The position numbers were made by a program, and so were the translations under genes. From Dromaius novaehollandiae (taxonomy: Eukaryota > Chordata > Aves > Casuariiformes > Dromaiidae), in NCBI RefSeq assembly GCF_036370855.1, contig NC_088112.1, positions 15,988,469 to 16,052,468 of the forward strand: DNA of 64,000 nucleotides. Reading direction: 5' to 3'. Shown here piece by piece: positions 53,368 to 63,076 of the stretch. Every line of letters starts with the position of its first letter. Position 1 is the first letter of the stretch. Under the pieces are notes generated by a model. It did not search any database, was not told the origin of the DNA, and saw only the letters and a program-made list of their open reading frames with translations.

Positions 53368-55636
53368 TCCCCCAAGTCTGTTGACGCACACTGTGACAGC
53401 AGACAGGGAAACCTGAGCCACTCCCGAGGAGAAAAAAAATACCGAAGCACCGATGAAAAGCAGAGATCAAGTCAAGGTGTGCTGCATTTAATGCCAAACT
53501 TGAGAGGAAGCGACCAAGGATTTTAGTGCCAGCAGGCAGCTCCAGGTCTGCCCTTCGGAGCGAGGCGGCAGCCTGGCGCCGGGGCCGCTGGTTTAGTGTG
53601 CGTGCCATCTAGTGAACAAGTGGAAGAAGCGCAAACATCTCCCTGGCCGCCCTGGCAAGCATGAAACCAGGCCCCAGCGGGTCGCAGTGGGCGTCTGCCC
53701 GCACGGTGGGGCCGGTGGCACGGCCTCCACGTCGCGAGGAGAGGGCCTTTGCCTCCCGCCTGCCCCTGCCCACCTGGGAAACAGGCACCAAACACTCTCC
53801 GGCCGAACCACCCGCGTCTGCGGAGGTTGGGCTCCGCTCGAGCACTGGGCAGCTTGGCTTTTGGAGAATTACTCCAGCGGCCAGCGTGGCAGGGGTACAC
53901 GCGACAGCCTTTAGCGTAACAAGGTGTGGATGATCTTAGACACGAGTGCCTACAGCGGCGTTCGTCTCCGGCTGTCCTACAGCGAAGGAGGCAGAGCAGT
54001 TGCGGCATTAGCGGAAAGGCAGGTTAGCCACAAACATCGACTGAGACAGTCCCTGCCTGCCCTGCTTTTGCTCCCCCCAGAGACTTACCTGCTCCCCAGC
54101 CCCAGAGGAATGCTACAAAAGCTTTTTGGCAGCGCTAAGGAGCCCCGATCTGCCAGGATATGGAGCACAGAGAAGTTAAGGAGGGGGGCTGAGAATGGTG
54201 CTGGTGCTGCCCTAGCTGTAACTTTTTGGGGCAATCATCTCTATTTTTATAAATTAGGAAAGATTTTTTCCTTTTGCTCTGTTTTCAGTATTGCACTAGG
54301 CAGGAGGGTAGAGAGCAGTTATTTCTGGAATACACAATACCTTCCATATATTTATAAATAAAGCATCTTCACCGTTGAAGCTCCCCTCAGGCAATGCCAA
54401 GGACAGGCAGATTAAATTAAACTACTCCCGTGAGACCCTCCACTTATGCTGGGATACACTGAGTGAGGCTGTTCCTGACCAGTGCGTCCCAAGAGACTGT
54501 GCAGTCCTGGTACAAGCAGCCGTAGGAGGTTGCTGGATATATGTCCACAGCTACTTCCCTTCTTGCCATCTCACAGAGCAAGGAGACCGGTGGTTTCACG
54601 CTTTGCTCTTGCCCTTCTCCCATGGTAATGCTGCCTGTTTAAAACAGCACGTGCACATCTGCTTTCCCTGCTGGTTAGATATGCCTTGTTCTGCACGGCA
54701 CCGTTGCACCCTTTCGTTCAATGGCTACAGGGTCGGAAGGCCATTTCCAACGCTGAATTCAAGGTGGAAGGTGGCAGGCTCTGGAGCAATCTTCCAAAAA
54801 CGATGGCAACACCACACCAACTCCAGCAGATGGGCACTGGGCCAGCATGTGCCCCACGTGGTGCAAGGCATCTGCATAAAAGAAATCATAACTAAACGTT
54901 CAAATAAAATCTTCAAGCAGAAAATGAAGAGTACGCAGGACCTGCAGTTGGTTAGAGGTGGTGGGAGCTTTTCTGAGCAGGCCAGGGTTGAGCAGCAGGG
55001 AAGCCACAGAGATGTCCCCCCGGCCCTGACACAGTGAAAGATGCAGTTTGGGTCTTGGCCCCATAATCTGTCCCCAGAGTCCAAGCACCCCTCAGCAAGG
55101 GAGCATGGCCTAGCGGTGAGGAGACGGGGGGCAGCCCTAGGACCTCCTTGTCCCAACAAAACACAGGAGCCGAGGGACGTGTCTGTCTTTCGTTAAAGCC
55201 AGGGAAGTTAAACAAAAAGACAAAAAACCCCACGCGTAAGTGGTTTTGCTCTTCACACAACACATGCCCATCCGGGCAGAGGTTCAGGCCTGGCTGGGCT
55301 GCAATGCTCCCTCTCCACCAAGCAGCGTCACTCGTGGTCTATTTTAACACACGGCAAAGCCAGTCAGGGAACTATTGCTCCACACAGCTCTACCAAAGTT
55401 TCAGCTTTGTAGCAAAAATGTTACTGCAGCTCACAGCAGAAGCATTTTTGAAGCAACTAGCTATATTTAAAGAACTGGAAGTCCAGCCTTGCAAGGTTCA
55501 TACCCCAGAACGGGCTCTGGAGAACTCTGTAACTCAGCAAAAGCCAGACTTGAAAAGCAAAACTGTGCTGGTCTGAGGCCGTCGCCAGGGATCACGCAGG
55601 AAATCAGACACATGCCCGCGTTTCTTGATCTGTTAC

Positions 55637-55642
55637 TTTATT
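55637..55642 (-). terminator. STK10: Distal poly-A signal AATAAA for STK10
   Basis: The minus strand reads TCTAATAAAGTAACAGATCA. About 35 bases further downstream comes a G/T-rich stretch (CATGTGTCTG), which is the usual layout of a cleavage site. Cleavage would then fall near 55615-55625. Confidence 0.55.
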
Positions 55643-55705
55643 AGAATGCTCTTTACATCAGAGTGGTGGCCCCACTGAAGACGCTTTACAAAATATTAAA
55701 AACCT

Positions 55706-55711
55706 TTTATT
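55706..55711 (-). terminator. STK10: Alternative poly-A signal AATAAA for STK10
   Basis: The minus strand reads TTTGAATAAAAGGTTTTTAA, 69 bases before the distal signal. The U-rich sequence right behind it could serve as its downstream element. The two signals may be used alternatively. Confidence 0.4.
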
Positions 55712-58469
55712 CAAAGCCATATTAAAAAAAAAAAGGCATCCCTTCCCCCCTCAAAAATAAATTGGGTTTATCCGTGGTTATTTCTGAACAGCAAACAACA
55801 AAACATCCTTTTTTAAAGGGGGAAAAATAACCACCTTGTAAACATTACCATTGCAAGATGTGCTCCCCTGCCCTCCTCTAGCAGAGGGGTGCAGTGCCCA
55901 GAGCCAGGGCACGCCTGGCAAAGGGACAGAGGAGGGGCAAACCGCAGGGGACAAAACCATTCCCACCCTTTATTAGCAAAAGGGGAACTTAAGTTGCTGG
56001 TTCTAGGCTGCAAATATGCTCAGCTGGAGGAAGGGACAACTGATTTACAATGGGGGGAGATCACATCAGCTCTTTAAAAGCCCCCAGAAATGACCTCCAT
56101 CCTCAGGGCTGCACAACATCCAGAGAACTGACTCTCACGGGACTGCTTCAAGAGGGCATTCAGAGAGGTGATGAAACGTTTCAGCTAGACGAGGTATGTT
56201 AGGGACAGCATGCTGCGAGACGTCCTTCTGCGGATCACACTGGCAGGTGCCATGTTCTGATTTCTGTGACAACAACCATTTCATACAGTAGCTCCAGAAT
56301 GACACCCGTGGGACTGGGAACTAAATCCCTGGGGCTGCCACTGCACATTTCTAATGCTATTAGAAAGCTCAGACCAACACGTTCCTGTTCAGAAACAACC
56401 CTCTGCATTTATTCGTTCTTACATCAGCTCCCAGCCCGGCGCTATCATCATATCCAAAAGGTACAGCTGATGCTTTTGGAGACGGGACAGGTGATCTGGC
56501 TAGGAATGCAGGCTAGTTACTGAAAAGCCCCTCTGCAGTCTGCTTGCAAAGGGTCCCAGCCCTTCAATCACTATCTAGGCTGCCTGTGTTTATTAATAAA
56601 GACATTAATGGTGTGGATTCAGAAGAAATTTGGGGTGGCCCAAATGGATGCAGTCCTGCTGGTTTGCATGATGCTTGTAGACACGTATTATGAACTCTAA
56701 CTAGGTAGTAAATGCACTCCTCAGATAAAGAGGTGTTAAAGACCTTGGAGGCCAGCCCCTTGGGCTACGTACCAATACTTACCAATACAGTCCAATACAC
56801 CTCATACACCTTTTCCTGAAATGTCAGTGTGCCCCTGAATCAACACCTGGGATTTTAAGGTAACATTTTTTTTTCAGTAGAGACAGCCTTTTTTTTCTTG
56901 CTAGGGAAGCAGGCATAAAATAAACAATGTGGTCCAGAGATCAACAGAAAGGGAAAAACTTAAGTGCTACCATATGCCTTTTGATCACTCTGGTTGTGTA
57001 AAGAAGGGGCTGCTGCCCAGTGAGATCACTGTCTCCTACTCCAGGACAGTGCTCTGGGTCCTACCTAGAAGCTCAGCCAAGCAGCGGCTTGTGCAAGTGG
57101 AGAAGGGCAGTCCAACTGAACCACATGACCATGCAGCAGAAAGGAGGACATAGGGCTGGACGTGCCACTGTTCCTTTGCCACAAGCAGAAAGGGAGGAGA
57201 ATCATCTGAGATAGACTGTGGCACATCATAAGGAAATAAGACATCAGTGGAAAAAGTCACGCTGAGAGTAACAAGCCAGTGTGAACTGTCTTTCCTCTTC
57301 CCTAGCATCTCTTACTTCAAGACTCAGTCATTGCTTTCAAAGCACGCTTTGCAGCCCGTAACCCTGACAGCAAGGTGGCCAGGCTGGCTGACCTACATGG
57401 TCCATGCATATATGGCACTTAGCAAAGCTCAAGCAGCTGCGTGTGACCGCAAGACACCTGGAAATAAAATCCTTCTCCCTCTCTCACTTGCCCTGACTAG
57501 AAGGCACATAACTGTGACTGACACCTTACTGTGTCACCACAGAACTGGACACCGTTACAAGCTTCTCCCTCTGCACATACACACACACTTGGTTAATACA
57601 CAAAAGCCTTCAGCCAGCTGAGCAGTTCAGCTATGACCTGCATGTTGCTGGCTGTGAGTCTGAGGGCCTGAGCCTTCAGTGCCATATTCCAAACTCTCAT
57701 CAGATAGCATCAGGTAGGCGCCAGAGGGACTGGTGTGCCAGCAATCAAGGCAAATAAAGAAGGAGAGGCATCTTCTAAAGCAAGCTCAGCCAGTCCCCTT
57801 CCTGCACGGTCTATACTGGGAGGAAGGGGAAAGAAAAAACACAACCCCCTCTCCTCGAAAGAAAAAAAAATCCAAACCACTGTGTCTCCCTTGAGCAAAG
57901 AAGGGCCACAATAGGCAAAAATAACTCTTCTAAGGCAAGTGTTGGGGGTCCATGAGGCCAAGGTTAGCTTAAGACAATGCCAAAGCTGCTTTGCCACAGA
58001 CAAGTCATTTACCCTGACAGAGGGGACCGGGAGGACAAGCAGCCACAGTGCAGAGAGGTTAATAACCTCTCTGGAGGTAACTGGACAGAGTACAAGAGCT
58101 ACTGCCCATTTCTCCTGTTCAGAACTGTTAATTGCTTCAGTCAGAGCTGACAAGCCCAGTGAGCACCAGCCTCAACATAAAAGGTGATGCATTCAAATTC
58201 AGCTAACAGTGCAAAGAAGATCACAGATACGGTCCCTCCCAGGCTTCCCAGTATGGAGCTTTGCTGAGCAGACCAGCCCTTGGAAAAGCCACCAAGTCAG
58301 CGTCTCACAGCGTAAGACAGAGGCTGCATTTATCCCAGACAGAGCGAGGGGACAGGATGGTGCTGTTCTGAGAAGAGGTTGCCGAGAGGGTCTTCCGAGT
58401 CCAGGTTGCCCACCTGCAGCCAAGGAGGACAGAGCAAGTACCAGCTGGTGGCCCGCCAGCTGCTAGGTG

Positions 58470-58610
58470 TTACAAGCTTTCTGCAGAACTGAATGGGACA
58501 AACTTGGCATGTTTGGTTGGGGATGCTGGGGTTGGTCCATCTGCCTCCTCGCTCAACTTGAAGAACATCTCCTGCTCACGCTTCTTTTGGTTCAGCTCAT
58601 CCTCCAGAGC
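58470..58610 (-). CDS. STK10: STK10 last coding exon and stop codon
   Basis: The exon contains 141 coding bases, 46 codons and TAA (58472-58470). It begins [20 protein letters not shown] and ends [14 protein letters not shown]. The acceptor is TTTGCTTAAG. The helix up to FFKLSEEA is as in human STK10. The short tail has diverged but keeps the KFxPxSSA pattern. This exon is the best evidence against the paralogue SLK, whose tail is different. Confidence 0.96.
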   Translation of the reverse strand, partial: ALEDELNQKKREQEMFFKLSEEADGPTPASPTKHAKFVPFSSAESL

Positions 58611-58728
58611 CTTAAGCAAAAAGGAACACACACAAGAGATGTATTTGTGATTATACTGGAGCTACGGACACTGTCCCTCCCAACCAGCCGAGCCGGACAC
58701 CCTGCCCACACAGAGGAGGAGGCACTAC

Positions 58729-58842
58729 CTTCTTCCGTGGCCTCAGCATATCCCGCCACTCCTTCATGTGCTGGTTGTGGTTCTCATCCAGGGATTTTAG
58801 CTTCTGAGTTTCATGTTCAATCAAGAGGTGACACTTTTCATT
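58729..58842 (-). CDS. STK10: STK10 exon: coiled coil ([16 protein letters not shown] segment)
   Basis: The exon is 114 bases, 38 codons in phase 0. It begins [20 protein letters not shown] and ends [13 protein letters not shown]. The acceptor is TGTATTTAG and the donor GTAGTG. Human has [20 protein letters not shown], with NQNLKEWRDKLRPRKK at its end. Confidence 0.96.
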
Positions 58843-59169
58843 CTAAATACAGATCACACGAGAAAACACCCATTAAGTATACCGGACCAGGGACTGCAGA
58901 CCCTGCGCTTGAACAGGACTTGCATCAGCCAGAGGCATTCAGAGCTCTGAGCTCCAGGGCACATTTAGACATAGCCACAAAAGCCTCTAAAGGAAGAGCA
59001 GGAGGACATCAGCTCTAGTTTACTGGCAATCCTCTGCAGCCAGCCACACTTCTTAAAATGGCCAGGCCCCCTCTGTACAGGCTGCGCAGGAGATCAGACG
59101 TGCTCCCTACACTGATGCAGAAACAGCATGTCGCCAGCTGCAAAAGGTCACACCACGATGCAAGGTTAC

Positions 59170-59295
59170 CTGCAGCTGCTGGAGCTCGTTCGTGTTGCCC
59201 TCACACTGGGCAAGCATGTCCTTCATCTGTGTCTCATGCTTCTGCTGCTGGTGCAGCCGCTCTGCCTTTTGCCTCTTCTCTTCCTGCTGAGCAAA
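59170..59295 (-). CDS. STK10: STK10 exon: coiled coil ([10 protein letters not shown] segment)
   Basis: The exon is 126 bases, 42 codons in phase 0. It reads [20 protein letters not shown] and [20 protein letters not shown], then LQ. The acceptor is TCTGTTCCAG and the donor GTAACC. It matches the human stretch with a few changes in polar positions of the helix. Confidence 0.95.
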
Positions 59296-59618
59296 CTGGA
59301 ACAGAAAAAAGCAGGTACTTATGTAAACACTCGTGCTCTGATATCTGAAGCTGGTTAAGAGACTAACTCACACTATTATCCAAAGGGAGTTAAAAAAAAA
59401 AGACGGGTGGGGGATGCTTCCCAGTGCTACTCACATGGGGAGCAGCACTGAAAACCATACCTGCTGCCACGAAAGCAGAGAGCCCTAACTCCCTGCACTG
59501 GGTTAGACATTTGGGAACAGTTGCCTTTTCCTCTCTAACCTCCATTCTGACAGCGGGACAGTGAAATACTTTACCCTCAAGCTGAGCCTCAAACCTGATG
59601 CCCTTTGCAGAATCTGAC

Positions 59619-59807
59619 CTGTTTTATCTTCTCCCGCTGCTCGGCTGCGCTCCCACTGGAGTGGATGTGAAGGCTCTTCTTGTACATCGCCATGCGCGTC
59701 TTCCCTTCACTCCTCTGGATTTTAGGGAGCCGGGCTTTCTCCTGCTGCTGCCGAATTTTCAGCTGCTCTATCATGCGCTGGTTGTATCGCTGCATTTGCT
59801 CCCTTTC
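59619..59807 (-). CDS. STK10: STK10 exon: PKK core ([20 protein letters not shown])
   Basis: The exon is 189 bases, 63 codons in phase 0. It begins [20 protein letters not shown], contains [20 protein letters not shown] and ends [10 protein letters not shown]. The acceptor is TTTCCTGCAG and the donor GTCAGA, a non-canonical but common form at +3 to +6. The core is the most conserved part of the C-terminal half in STK10 and SLK. EGK and MYKKSLHI match STK10 rather than SLK (EAK, MFKKSLRI). Confidence 0.97.
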
Positions 59808-60382
59808 CTGCAAGACCAGAAAAAAAGTCATCAAAGAAGAGACAAGTCAGGCCAACAGGGAAGTCACTGAGGAGACTGAAGGGAGCTGGAGAGCTCTCCA
59901 CACAGGCACGAGCCTTGGGAGTTGCATGGAGGTAGCTGGAGACAGACATCTCCCAGGGGACAGATGAGAACAAGTGAGGGCAGCTAATGAACATGCTGCA
60001 AATGCAGAGAAGGGGGCTGAAAGGAAGCAGAAATGACTGTGAGATCTGCCTGTCTTCACTTGCTCCTGTGGGCATCCCTAATCCCACATACTGAACAGTG
60101 ACAAGTTTCCAGAAAAGCCCCCAGTTCACAGTTCAAAGTTCACAGCTGCTTCTTGCAAGTTTTATGTACACAGTACAGAATATACATCCCAAGGAAGTAG
60201 GCTGACCTGAGCATTATTCTTGTGCTTTTTCACTAAGAATGACCAAATCCCTCAACTCCTAACCCCCGTCTCCATTTAAAGCCTGGAAGTGAAGAATCTC
60301 TGTCAGGGACATGCAGGGCGTGCTGAGCCACACCATGCCCAGCAGCACACAGCACGGGGGGAGGAAGGAGCTGACTCTTCAC

Positions 60383-60507
60383 CTTCTCATGCTTCCGGAG
60401 CAACTCATGCCTCTGGAGGAAGTACTGGTCCTTCAGCTGCTGCTTGACAAGCTGGTGTTTCTCCTGCTGCTGATGCTCTTCAAGATCCCACATGCAGGCC
60501 TCCCGAT
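60383..60507 (-). CDS. STK10: STK10 exon: coiled coil ([20 protein letters not shown])
   Basis: The exon is 125 bases: two bases finish the aspartate codon, then 41 codons. It includes [20 protein letters not shown] followed by RKHEK, identical to human over that run. The acceptor is TTGCTCAG and the donor GTGAAG. The start ([16 protein letters not shown]) is slightly changed from human REAALWEMEEHQLQER. Confidence 0.96.
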
Positions 60508-60917
60508 CTGAGCAAGGCAGAAGAGTCAAGAGAAAACCCTCCCTGGCCTCCTGGCTTGGTCGCACGTGGCATCCCAAGCATGAGCAAGCCCTACACACAG
60601 GAGCAACACAGCAGATGCAGGGGGTGATCATTCGCCACCTGTTTTCCAAGAGAAATTGGTTGCAAACCATATCGGAGAATCATTTCTTGCAATTATGAAG
60701 CCTAATTGGTTCATATTTGTAAAGTGCTTTGAAGATTAAAGTGCTAAGTATTATTATTGTTAAACATTTAGACAGGATTTGGCAAGGATGTTTTTTCTAA
60801 ATCCTGTCCTGCCAGCTTGCAACTCTGTCACAGCATCTGTTGCGTGGGAAGAGCCAGCACTGGATAAACCTATTGCTACAGCGTTTGCTTTCTTCCTCTT
60901 CAGCCTTTGCCACCCAC

Positions 60918-61047
60918 CTCTCATGAGCTGCTGCTTTTTGTTCAGGCACTCGCGTTCCTTGTCACAAATCTCTTTTTTGTTCTGGGCTGTTATATTCTTC
61001 ATGGCCAACTCCAGATCCTCTTTCTGCTTGGCCAAAAACTCCTGTTC
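60918..61047 (-). CDS. STK10: STK10 exon: coiled coil ([11 protein letters not shown] segment)
   Basis: The exon is 130 bases: 43 codons plus one base. It reads [20 protein letters not shown] and [20 protein letters not shown], then LMR. The acceptor is TTTTTCTAG and the donor GTGGGT. The single last base G joins the first two bases of the next exon to form an aspartate codon, as in human (LLR then DRE). Human has [20 protein letters not shown] at the start. Confidence 0.95.
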
Positions 61048-61222
61048 CTAGAAAAAAACAGCAGCAGCACCTTGAGCTCTCCCTCCTGCTACAACTTGAC
61101 AAGCATCTGCTGGAATTTTAACATCTGCCAATCCCTAAAGGAGGGAGGTCAAGATGATGCATGCTTCTGTCTCCTACACTCTTCTGAATCTTTGATTTGG
61201 AGCAATCCTTTCTCAGCCTTAC

Positions 61223-61315
61223 CATGGTTTGCTTCTTTTGGGAAAAATCATCCATCTTCACCTTCATGTTTCCTTTCCGCTGTTGCCGTGGCAGTTTTTC
61301 AACCTCATTCTTGAC
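61223..61315 (-). CDS. STK10: STK10 exon: coiled coil ([13 protein letters not shown] segment)
   Basis: The exon is 93 bases, 31 codons in phase 0. It reads [20 protein letters not shown] followed by [11 protein letters not shown]. The acceptor is CCCTAAAG and the donor GTAAGG. The first half is nearly identical to human. The second half (human MKQKMEEHTQKKQLLD) is the least conserved stretch among the nine exons. Confidence 0.95.
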
Positions 61316-61556
61316 CTTTAGGGGAGGGAAAGGAAATTTATCAGCATGTAATTTTAGGCCAAGAACAACCCCATCTAATGTCCCCAAAGAGCTAGACCAC
61401 ATAAATCATTCAAAAATATCAAATAAAAGCAAGAGCTTCCTGCTAAAACACCAGCAAACACTTTCCTCTGAAGATCTACTGTGGAAAAATACTGATGCTT
61501 TCCTGGAAGAAACAAATGTAGGAAACCATCTTTCCTCCATCCCTTCCCATGTTTAC

Positions 61557-61736
61557 CTCCTTCTTCATCTGCTTCAGCTGCTCCAGAAATTTGGCATGGT
61601 CCCGTTCCTGCTCCATGCGAATGCGCTTCGCCTCCTCTCGCCGGCGCAGCGAGTGATCTTGTTCCATCTTCTCAATCTGCTGCTTCTGCTGACGTTCAAG
61701 GTTCTCCAGTTCAGTGTCATAGAATTTCTTCTTTGC
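61557..61736 (-). CDS. STK10: STK10 exon: coiled coil (PKK region)
   Basis: The exon is 180 bases, exactly 60 codons in phase 0. It begins [20 protein letters not shown], continues [20 protein letters not shown] and ends [10 protein letters not shown]. The acceptor is CCATACAG and the donor GTAAAC. The human protein has VEKMEQDHAVRRREEARRIR for the middle part. It belongs to the charged helical region that Pfam calls PKK (polo kinase kinase) in STK10 and SLK. Confidence 0.96.
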
Positions 61737-61805
61737 CTGTATGGGAAGGAAACATGGGTCAGCCTCAGCCTCCTCTGTGCTTTAGTTCCTTCCAAATGAT
61801 AAAAA

Positions 61806-61819
61806 GGGGGGGGGGGGGG
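61806..61819. repeat. Poly-G run of 14 bases in an STK10 intron
   Basis: An uninterrupted run of 14 G is seen on the plus strand, 70 bases upstream (in transcription sense) of the exon at 61557-61736. The transcript therefore carries 14 C close to the acceptor, where it could add to the pyrimidine character of that splice site. Confidence 0.9.
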
Positions 61820-62952
61820 AAAAGTGGGATCTCTGCGTGAACTGAGCCTCTTTACAGGCAAGAGAAATTTCCAAAAATGACACACGAAGCATACAGGGCA
61901 GAACTACTTCTAGCAGGAGCAGGAAACATTCAAATTCTCATGTTGATGCATTGCAGCCCTCTCTCCTTGCTTGAGTCCTGATCTGCAACATCCCACTGGG
62001 ACTCGCTGCTCTGGGAAAATATTAGCACACAGTGCTCAAGCACAATGTTTCTTGCTCTGCAGATGCAGCCTTGCAAGCCAACAGCCCCTTTGTGTCCAGT
62101 CATCTCTCTCTCTTCTCAAGCAGCAGAGGCAGAGCACACCAGTGTTACTGGGGGCAGATTGCTAAGTGCCACAGGGAAACGGTACAGGAAGCACATTCAG
62201 GGGTTTTGCACATCGCACAGTGCTGTGAGCAAATCTTACAAATGGGAAGTGACTTGCTAAGACGGGAATTCACAGATGTGGCATGTCAAGACTTCAGAAA
62301 TGTAAGAGAACACATAAACTGAATGTTGCTTCTCTCACCCTGCGAGGACAAGATGGGATTACCAAACGTACATGCTAGGTGAATTAAGAAAGAGGTATTT
62401 AAAAGACAGCTCATGAAAGTTTTAAAGAAGTGACTTACCTACAGAATTATTTTACTTCAACATAAGCTCCCTAAAGAAGGACTAAGTACTTAAACCCTGT
62501 TGATCTTTATTCAATTTATGCCCAAAGACTTTCCAGTTTTTCTGCTCCCACACCCTGGCCACACTGCTTTCTTATTTAAAGGGCCTTTCTCTGTGAAATA
62601 CAACAGCGCTATAATCTGTTTCTCACAGTAGCCTCAAACGGACATATAAGGAAAAAGCGTTAAAGAGGGAAAGTCCAGAGCACCCCTTCCCGTGCTACAC
62701 CCTCCCGGGCAACGGCCATCAGCGCTTCCTACGCTGCAGGCTGCACATGCTTAATGCCCACAAAAGGCTCCAGCCTCAACAAATGCATCCAGCCCCTCAA
62801 ATCCTGGAGGGGTTTCTCAGCTCACTGTGGACATGATGTCCCAGGATTGCTGCAACCCAGGTAGCATTGTCTTGTGGGAGGGCTGGCAGGGCATTTGCAG
62901 AGAAGTCAAACCAGCTGCTATTCAGGAGCTTCCCCTTCCCCTGCCCATGTAC

Positions 62953-63076
62953 CGTCAATTCTTGCTCAAAGCGCCTGAGCATTTGCTCCAGCTGCAGCTG
63001 GTGCTTGCTGTTGAGCTGGGCCTGGTTTCGGTGCTCCTCTTTCTGAAGGAGACGCAGCTCCCGCAACTCCTGGCGC
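62953..63076 (-). CDS. STK10: STK10 exon: start of the C-terminal coiled coil
   Basis: The exon is 124 bases. Its first base completes a codon from the previous exon, and then [36 protein letters not shown] and EQELT follow. The acceptor is TCTCTGTAG and the donor GTACAT, which is acceptable but not ideal. Human STK10 has [20 protein letters not shown] here. The heptad-like Glu, Leu, Arg and Gln composition fits the long coiled coil that begins here and mediates dimerisation in this family. This is the most upstream STK10 exon in the window. Confidence 0.95.

Larger units (their letters stand above)
48480..55610. other. Intergenic region between SH3PXD2B and STK10
   Basis: About 7 kb separate the SH3PXD2B promoter from the probable STK10 poly-A site. 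I recognise no gene here, in particular nothing like UBTD2, EFCAB9 or FBXW11. It holds an A-rich tract at 50787-50826, a moderately AT-rich stretch at 51860-52380 that resembles conserved non-coding DNA, a 21-bp minisatellite at 53284-53367 and two unexplained plus-strand open frames at 53924-54361 and 54375-55037. Confidence 0.65.
55615..58469 (-). other. STK10: Probable STK10 3' untranslated region
   Basis: No acceptor or gene feature interrupts the 2.85 kb between the stop codon and a cluster of AATAAA signals at the far end, so I infer a single long 3' UTR. Earlier AATAAA hexamers also occur in it on the minus strand (for example near 56408-56413, 56586-56591 and 55967-55972), so shorter forms are possible. 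Frames in this stretch are short and resemble no protein. The length is inferred without transcript evidence. Confidence 0.55.
58611..62952 (-). other. STK10: STK10 introns between the last nine exons
   Basis: Eight introns lie here, from right to left about 1216, 241, 175, 410, 575, 323, 327 and 118 bases. All are GT-AG, and they are short and compact compared with those of SH3PXD2B. The largest (61737-62952) contains a run of 14 G at 61806-61819. I see no nested gene or mobile element in any of them. Confidence 0.9.

Noticed and set aside
48660..55610. Search for UBTD2, EFCAB9 or FBXW11 between the two genes
   Set aside because: No frame in either strand resembles these proteins.
58470..63076. 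Assignment of the right-hand gene to SLK instead of STK10
   Set aside because: The C-terminal tail ([12 protein letters not shown]) and MYKKSLHI match STK10; SLK ends differently and has MFKKSLRI.
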